This document shows positions 6,313 to 10,923 of a stretch of DNA of 10,923 nt, one piece after another (within the stretch, counting starts at the first letter, position 1; each line of letters opens with the position of its first letter). The DNA is from Balneolales bacterium. Its GTDB lineage: Bacteria; Bacteroidota; Rhodothermia; Balneolales; Natronogracilivirgulaceae. The notes under the pieces were generated by a model, which was given only the letters and a program-made list of their open reading frames with translations, did no database searches and had not been told where the DNA came from. The stretch lies in the NCBI GenBank assembly GCA_007120555.1, contig SKNL01000117.1, positions 1 through 10,923 of the forward strand. The letters run 5' to 3'. A program made the translations under genes and the position numbers.

Positions 6313-7608
6313 ATGTTTCAATCTGATTCCAATATATCGCGTAAGAAACCCACCTACTTCAGGGAACACCAGGAGGCGCTGTACAAAAGCCTTGAAGACA
6401 AGCACGCAACGGTGGAAGTCGACCATAGCGATCCGCTGGCTACCCGCATGACCCTCAACATGGGCCCGCAGCACCCCGCAACCCACGGGGTGCTCCGTGT
6501 ACTCATGGAACTGGACGGCGAAGTGATCACCAAATGCCGCCTCGATACCGGCTACCTGCATCGCGGTATCGAAAAAATGGCAGAGAATAAAACCTACCAG
6601 GAGTTCATGCCCTACACCGATCGCATGGACTACCTCTCGCCCTACAGCAACAATGTCGCACTCTGTCTTGCTGTTGAAAAGATCGCAAACATGGAAATCC
6701 CCGAGAGGGCTACATATATCCGCATGATATGTTGTGAGTTATCCCGTATCTCCTCACATCTTTTATGGCTTGGGACCATGATCATGGATGCCGGTGCGCT
6801 CTCGTTTTTTCTGTGGACTTTCCGGGAAAGGGAAAAGCTCTACGATATCTTCGACGAGGTGGCCGGACACCGGTTCACCGTCTCGCACTCCCGGATCGGT
6901 GGCGTGAATAATGACTTTACTCCGGTTGCCGAAGAGAAAATCCGCAAATTTATTCGGGAATTTCCGGATGAACTCAAAGGCTGGCACAAAATCCTCGACC
7001 GCAACAGGATCTTTGTCGACAGGAACAATGGCGTGGGCGCCATCGGGCACGTGGAGGGCATTGCCATCGGGCTGGCCGGACCATCGCTGAGGGCGACCGG
7101 CATCGCTTACGATATCCGCACGTTCGAACCGTACATGCTTTATGACCAGATGGATTTCATGGTCCCGACCCGGACGGAAGGTGATAACCTGGCAAGATAC
7201 TATTGCCGGATGGAAGAAATGGCGGAATCCGTGCGCATTATCGAGCAATGCTTCGAAAAAATGCCGAAAAAAGGGCCGATTCGTGTGGATGATGCCAAGA
7301 AGAGCTACCCGTCCAAGGACGAAGTCTACTACTCCATGGAAGGACTCATCCACGATTTCATGATGACTGACACCGGAATCTGTCCGCCCGCCGGCGCTGA
7401 ATGCTATCATGCCATCGAAGCCCCCAAGGGGGAACTCGGTTTCTATATTCAAAGTGACGGTACAGGACATCCCTGGCGCCTTAAAATCAATTCCCCGTCC
7501 TTCAGCAACCTGCAGGGACTGGAGACCATTCTTGACGGTGAAATGGTCGCCGATACGGTAGTCGTGATCGGTGGACTGGATCCGGTAATGGGAGACTCAG
7601 ACAAGTAA
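6313..7608 (+). CDS. nuoD: NADH:quinone oxidoreductase (complex I) subunit D
   Basis: NuoD (49-kDa subunit, related to the large subunit of NiFe hydrogenases) forms most of the quinone-binding pocket. Of its 431 residues, the first 45 or so are a charged lead; the core starts at MTLNMGPQHPATHG (46-59), whose histidines (54 and 58) lie in the pocket in known structures. DTGYLHRGIEKMAE is at 78-91 and YTDRMDYL at 101-108, with the conserved Tyr107 that contacts the quinone head group in homologues. The C-terminus, GGLDPVMGDSDK, matches the family ending (G-x-D-x-V-x-G-x-x-D-R) with Lys in place of Arg. The hydrogenase-type nickel cysteines are absent, as expected. The start at 6313 is the only ATG before Met46; starting there would remove the lead. 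nuoE follows after two bases, suggesting coupling. Confidence 0.96.
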   Translation: MFQSDSNISRKKPTYFREHQEALYKSLEDKHATVEVDHSDPLATRMTLNMGPQHPATHGVLRVLMELDGEVITKCRLDTGYLHRGIEKMAENKTYQEFMPYTDRMDYLSPYSNNVALCLAVEKIANMEIPERATYIRMICCELSRISSHLLWLGTMIMDAGALSFFLWTFREREKLYDIFDEVAGHRFTVSHSRIGGVNNDFTPVAEEKIRKFIREFPDELKGWHKILDRNRIFVDRNNGVGAIGHVEGIAIGLAGPSLRATGIAYDIRTFEPYMLYDQMDFMVPTRTEGDNLARYYCRMEEMAESVRIIEQCFEKMPKKGPIRVDDAKKSYPSKDEVYYSMEGLIHDFMMTDTGICPPAGAECYHAIEAPKGELGFYIQSDGTGHPWRLKINSPSFSNLQGLETILDGEMVADTVVVIGGLDPVMGDSDK

Positions 7609-7610
7609 TT

Positions 7611-8150
7611 ATGGCTGAAAAGCATACATTTGACGACAAAGATCTCAAAGAGATCGAAAAACTCACGGCAAAATATCCGGACAAACAGTCGGCCGTGCTG
7701 CCTGTGCTCTGGTATGCACAGGACAAGTTCGGGCACACCGACCCGGCAGTGCAGCGGCTGGTATCCAAAACACTTGGCGTTCCTGAAGCTCATATTCGCG
7801 GAGTGGTCTCTTTTTACACCCAGTTTTACGAAAAGCCCATGGGCAAAAACGTGCTGGATGTTTGCACCTGCCTGAGCTGCCAGGTATCCGGTGGATACGA
7901 TATGCTCCATTACATTGAAGAGAAACTGGGGATCAAAGCCGGTCAAACAACACCGGACGGTGAGTTCTCGGTGCAGTCTGTGGAATGTCTCGGCGCCTGC
8001 GGGTACGCCCCCATGCTTCAGGTAACCAATGACAAATTTGTCAACCACCTGACCCGTGAAAAGGTGGACAAGCTGATAGAAGATCTGCGGACCGGCAAAC
8101 AGCCGGATTTCGAATCCAATCCCATGCCACAACACGAAAAAGGGTCCTGA
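7611..8150 (+). CDS. nuoE: NADH:quinone oxidoreductase (complex I) subunit E
   Basis: NuoE (24-kDa subunit) has a thioredoxin-like fold holding the [2Fe-2S] cluster N1a beside the FMN site of NuoF. In its 179 residues the ligands are Cys85-x4-Cys90 and Cys126-x3-Cys130 (ECLGACGYAP). An extra Cys87 falls inside the first pair (VCTCLSC). The N-terminal helical part (about 8-60) and the GVVSFYTQFY block at 64-73 are typical. The last 20 residues are polar and unconserved. It starts two bases after nuoD and ends eight bases before nuoF, fitting the usual D-E-F order. Confidence 0.95.
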   Translation: MAEKHTFDDKDLKEIEKLTAKYPDKQSAVLPVLWYAQDKFGHTDPAVQRLVSKTLGVPEAHIRGVVSFYTQFYEKPMGKNVLDVCTCLSCQVSGGYDMLHYIEEKLGIKAGQTTPDGEFSVQSVECLGACGYAPMLQVTNDKFVNHLTREKVDKLIEDLRTGKQPDFESNPMPQHEKGS

Positions 8151-8158
8151 AATCTGCC

Positions 8159-9448
8159 ATGAGCAAAGACTGGAAATCATATCAACCCCTGCTGGTGCCC
8201 GCAATCCGGGATCTCCACGAAATATCCGTCTACGAAAAGAACAACGGCTATCAGGCACTCAAAAAGATTCTGAAAAACCGGAAAACCTGGACTCCGGCCA
8301 ATGTCGTCAATGAAGTAAAGACCGCAAATATCCGGGGTCGCGGCGGTGCCGGTTTCAATGCCGGACTGAAATGGTCGTTCATGCCGGAACCCGACGGTGA
8401 ACCCCGCTACCTGGCATGCAACGGGGATGAATCCGAGCCCGGAACGTTCAAAGACCGCAAGATTTTCGAGTTCAATCCCCACCAGTTTATCGAAGGTGCG
8501 ATCATTGCCGCCTATGCCATGCAGATCGACGTGATCTACGTCTATATCCGCGGGGAATACCGTCCCTTCGTCCTGAAACTTCAGGATGCCATTGACCAGG
8601 CCTACGAAAAAGGATACCTGGGGGAAAAAATCCTCGGATCGGATTTCAGCGTGGAAATGCACACGCACATGGGGGCCGGTGCCTATATCTGCGGCGAGGA
8701 ATCTTCCCTGATGGAGTCGCTCGAAGGCAAACGGGGTTACCCCAGGGTGAAGCCGCCATTCCCGGCACAGCGCGGACTTTGGGGACGCCCTACGACCATC
8801 AACAATATCGAGACCCTCGCCAATGTGCCCCTTGTGATGCAGCATGGCGCAGACTGGTATCTCGGCATCGGGCCAAAAACACATCCGGGGCCGGTGCTTT
8901 ACGGCATATCCGGACACGTCAACCGTCCCGGCGTCTACGAATATCAGGCCGGCATGGACATCATGACGCTGATCAACGAAGTTGCCGGCGGCGTCCGCGG
9001 CGGAAAAAAACTCAAGGCCCTTATCCCGGGCGGGTCCTCAACCCCTCCCCTGCGGGCGGATATGCTGGAGGGCGTCACCATGGATTCCGAGTCCCTGCGG
9101 GACGCCGGATCCATGATGGGTACGGCCGGCATGGTCGTTCTGGACGAGGATACCGATATGGTGGAACTGATCTGGAGAATATCCTATTTCTACGATCACG
9201 AATCGTGCGGCCAATGCACACCCTGCCGGGAAGGCACGGGCTGGCTTGAAAAGACACTCCGCAAGATCAAGGACGGAAACGGCGAAATGCGGGATCTGGA
9301 TCTGCTTCTTGCAATCTGCTACCGGATGGAGGGCCGCACCATCTGTGCCCTTGCCGATGCCGCCGCCTGGCCTGTGCGGTACTCCATCGACCGGTTCCGG
9401 GAAGAATTTGAAAAGAAATGCAAAAAAACGGTGTACGCCGTTGCTTGA
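8159..9448 (+). CDS. nuoF: NADH:quinone oxidoreductase (complex I) subunit F, NADH-binding
   Basis: NuoF (51-kDa subunit) oxidises NADH through FMN and passes electrons to cluster N3, and is the input point of complex I. The 429 residues match the family length. The FMN/NADH Rossmann-like motif IRGRGGAGF is at 58-66 and CNGDESEPGTFKDR at 87-100. GAGAYICGEESSLMESLEGK (172-191) is the nucleotide-site block. An SLBB-type region follows at about 245-300. The N3 ligands are SCGQCTPCREGTGW (Cys350, Cys353, Cys356) and Cys396 in GRTICALADAAAWPV. All ligands are intact. The start is ATG at 8159, eight bases after nuoE. nuoG starts 22 bases after its stop. Confidence 0.97.
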   Translation: MSKDWKSYQPLLVPAIRDLHEISVYEKNNGYQALKKILKNRKTWTPANVVNEVKTANIRGRGGAGFNAGLKWSFMPEPDGEPRYLACNGDESEPGTFKDRKIFEFNPHQFIEGAIIAAYAMQIDVIYVYIRGEYRPFVLKLQDAIDQAYEKGYLGEKILGSDFSVEMHTHMGAGAYICGEESSLMESLEGKRGYPRVKPPFPAQRGLWGRPTTINNIETLANVPLVMQHGADWYLGIGPKTHPGPVLYGISGHVNRPGVYEYQAGMDIMTLINEVAGGVRGGKKLKALIPGGSSTPPLRADMLEGVTMDSESLRDAGSMMGTAGMVVLDEDTDMVELIWRISYFYDHESCGQCTPCREGTGWLEKTLRKIKDGNGEMRDLDLLLAICYRMEGRTICALADAAAWPVRYSIDRFREEFEKKCKKTVYAVA

Positions 9449-9468
9449 TGTAACATCATCTGATCAGA
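9446..9468. repeat. two adjacent palindromes between nuoF and nuoG
   Basis: TGATG-TAA-CATCA (9446-9458) spans the nuoF stop codon, and the perfect 10-base palindrome TCTGATCAGA (9459-9468) follows directly, two bases before the nuoG ATG. Together they fill the whole gap where a ribosome site would be expected. They may be chance, a small translation-modulating RNA fold, or a binding site. Confidence 0.35.
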
Positions 9469-9470
9469 CA

Positions 9471-10923
9471 ATGCCTGAAATTTTTATAGATAACAACCGA
9501 TACGAATTCGAGAAGCCGGGAAAGGTGCTTCAGTTCATGCTCGATAAGGGGATGGACCTTCCCTTTTTCTGCTATCACCCCTCGCTTTCCATTCCGGCCA
9601 ACTGCCGGCAATGTGTCGTCAAAGCTGGCATGCCCGTTTTTGACAGGGAGAAAAAGGTCTTTGAAATTGATGATGAAGGCAACCGGGTAATCCGCTTTTT
9701 CCCGAAACTCATGACCGCCTGCAGTCTCGATCTTGTGGACGGATTGGTCGTCCACACCCATCACACCGACGAACTCGTAAAGCAGGCCCAGGCCGACAAC
9801 CTGGAATTCATCCTTATCAACCACCCGCTGGACTGTCCGATCTGCGACCAGGCCGGTGAATGTCCGCTGCAGATACTCACCTATAAGTATGGTCCTGAAG
9901 GCAGCCGGTTTGAGCACAAAAAAGTCCACAAGCCCAAAGCAATCCAGCTCGGGTCGCGCGTGATTCTGGATGCCGAACGCTGCATCAACTGCACTCGCTG
10001 CGTCCGTTTCACCGATGAGATCAGCAAAACCTATCAGCTTACGATCATTTCCCGTGGCGACAAGAACTACCCGATGACCGCCAACGACCAGGTGTTCGAT
10101 GATCCCTACTCGCTCAATACGGTTGACATCTGTCCGGTCGGTGCCCTGACATCCGCCGATTTCCGTTTCAAGGCGCGGGTCTGGGAAATGAACCAGACCC
10201 CGAGCATAGACATTTCCAACGGAAAGGGCTGCAGCACCTGGCTGTGGACACGCGACAATCTTGTAATGCGTGTCACCCCGCGTTTCAATGAAGCGGTCAA
10301 TGACCACTGGATGCCGGACGCCGGACGCCTGACTTACCGGCAATTCAACGAAAACCGGATTTCCCGTCCGCATCTCCGCCCGGATGATGCCGGACAAGTG
10401 CGCACATCCTGGAACAACGCACAGCTGACCCTGCAGGAAGAACTCGAAAAAGCCACCCCGGATGATATCCTTGTGATCGGAAGTCCGCATGCTTCCGTGG
10501 AAGACAATTACGCCATGCGAACGTTCTTCGGCAATCTCGGCGTATCGAACTTCCATTTCATCCCGCACATTACACCGGGAGCCGGCGACGGATTCCTCAT
10601 TTCCGACGATCAGGCACCGAATACAAATGGCGTGAGAGCCCTTGGTTTTGAGGAAGTCGATGAAAAATCCCTTATCAAATTCATTGAAACCAGCAAACCG
10701 CGCATCGTCGCCATTCTGGATGACGACCTTCTTGGACGCACGGCACTGAAAGCGGAACATCTGGCATCTTCCTGGACCATCGTCTGGGGAACCAGCCACA
10801 GTGATACCACACGTGCCGCCAACCTGGTGGTCCCGGTGACAACGGCTGCCGAACACGCGGCCTCCTACGTCAATGTCGACGGACGCATCCAGCGGACCGT
10901 CCCGGCAAAAGAAACCTTGTACA
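9471..10923 (+). CDS. nuoG: NADH:quinone oxidoreductase (complex I) subunit G (partial, 3' end cut by window)
   Basis: NuoG (75-kDa subunit) carries electrons from NuoF towards NuoI. The frame is open from ATG at 9471 to the window edge, giving 484 residues without a stop. The N-terminal [2Fe-2S] domain (N1b) has Cys34-x10-Cys45-x2-Cys48 and Cys84. The N5 motif is His118-x3-Cys122-x2-Cys125-x5-Cys131. N4 has Cys171, Cys174, Cys177 and Cys221. The extra N7 cysteines of E. coli and Thermus NuoG are absent; only Cys254 lies in that area. The following molybdopterin-oxidoreductase-like part carries no visible cofactor residues and looks short: the late family motif EHAASYVNVDGRIQ already appears at 461-474. 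No Shine-Dalgarno sequence precedes the ATG. A long frame on the opposite strand here is a coding shadow. Confidence 0.95.
   Translation, partial: MPEIFIDNNRYEFEKPGKVLQFMLDKGMDLPFFCYHPSLSIPANCRQCVVKAGMPVFDREKKVFEIDDEGNRVIRFFPKLMTACSLDLVDGLVVHTHHTDELVKQAQADNLEFILINHPLDCPICDQAGECPLQILTYKYGPEGSRFEHKKVHKPKAIQLGSRVILDAERCINCTRCVRFTDEISKTYQLTIISRGDKNYPMTANDQVFDDPYSLNTVDICPVGALTSADFRFKARVWEMNQTPSIDISNGKGCSTWLWTRDNLVMRVTPRFNEAVNDHWMPDAGRLTYRQFNENRISRPHLRPDDAGQVRTSWNNAQLTLQEELEKATPDDILVIGSPHASVEDNYAMRTFFGNLGVSNFHFIPHITPGAGDGFLISDDQAPNTNGVRALGFEEVDEKSLIKFIETSKPRIVAILDDDLLGRTALKAEHLASSWTIVWGTSHSDTTRAANLVVPVTTAAEHAASYVNVDGRIQRTVPAKETLY

Noticed and set aside
9456..10856. A 466-codon open frame on the minus strand opposite nuoG
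   Set aside because: The plus strand encodes NuoG with all Fe-S ligands. The antisense product has no recognisable motif and reads as a codon-bias shadow; similar shadows lie opposite nuoD, nuoE and nuoF.
1..10923. Search by eye for tRNA or rRNA genes, CRISPR arrays, insertion sequences, integrases or defence genes
   Set aside because: No tandem spaced repeats, transposase motifs, tRNA-like cloverleafs or defence domains were visible; the window is almost fully filled by housekeeping genes.

Overview
The window is an ordinary chromosomal stretch of housekeeping and energy genes. It most likely comes from a member of the Bacteroidota/Balneolota/Rhodothermota branch. The hints are a bshC gene (bacillithiol synthesis) next to a bifunctional-nuclease (DUF151) gene with a C-terminal UVR motif, separate nuoC and nuoD genes, mostly missing Shine-Dalgarno sequences, and a promoter before nuoA that fits the TTG / TAnnTTTG pattern of that group. 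This placement is an inference from gene content and was not checked by phylogeny.

Left half, minus strand (about 51-4492): five genes read leftward. In transcription order they are a bifunctional nuclease (BFN/DUF151 plus UVR), bshC (cysteine-adding enzyme of bacillithiol synthesis, ATGA overlap with the nuclease), 5-formyltetrahydrofolate cyclo-ligase, a membrane protein with a C-terminal PspC domain, and thymidylate kinase. The cyclo-ligase and tmk both bear on folate/dTMP metabolism; the others deal with thiol redox, nucleic acid and envelope functions. Three of the five use a non-ATG start (TTG, GTG, TTG). At the extreme left edge, a plus-strand reading frame looks like the last residues of an RND/MMPL-type membrane transporter. 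It runs convergently into the 3' end of tmk and overlaps it by 128 bases.

Middle (4493-4790): a divergent intergenic region of about 300 bases. It holds a good candidate promoter for the right-hand operon (TTGACA, 17-base spacer, TAATTT) and a set of mutually exclusive GC-rich inverted repeats that could fold in a leftward leader RNA.

Right half, plus strand (4791 to the end): nuoA-nuoB-nuoC-nuoD-nuoE-nuoF-nuoG of proton-pumping NADH:quinone oxidoreductase (complex I), in canonical order and tightly packed except for a 104-base gap between nuoA and nuoB. All iron-sulfur ligands expected for clusters N1a, N1b, N2, N3, N4 and N5 can be seen. NuoG is cut by the window edge; it lacks the extra N7 ligands and seems to have a compact molybdopterin-like domain. 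The rest of the operon (nuoH-N) would be expected to the right.

I found no RNA gene, CRISPR array, insertion sequence or integrase, and no clear previously undescribed system. The findings are local curiosities: the overlap at the left edge, alternative hairpins in the divergent region, dyads before nuoG, compact NuoG and the PspC architecture.
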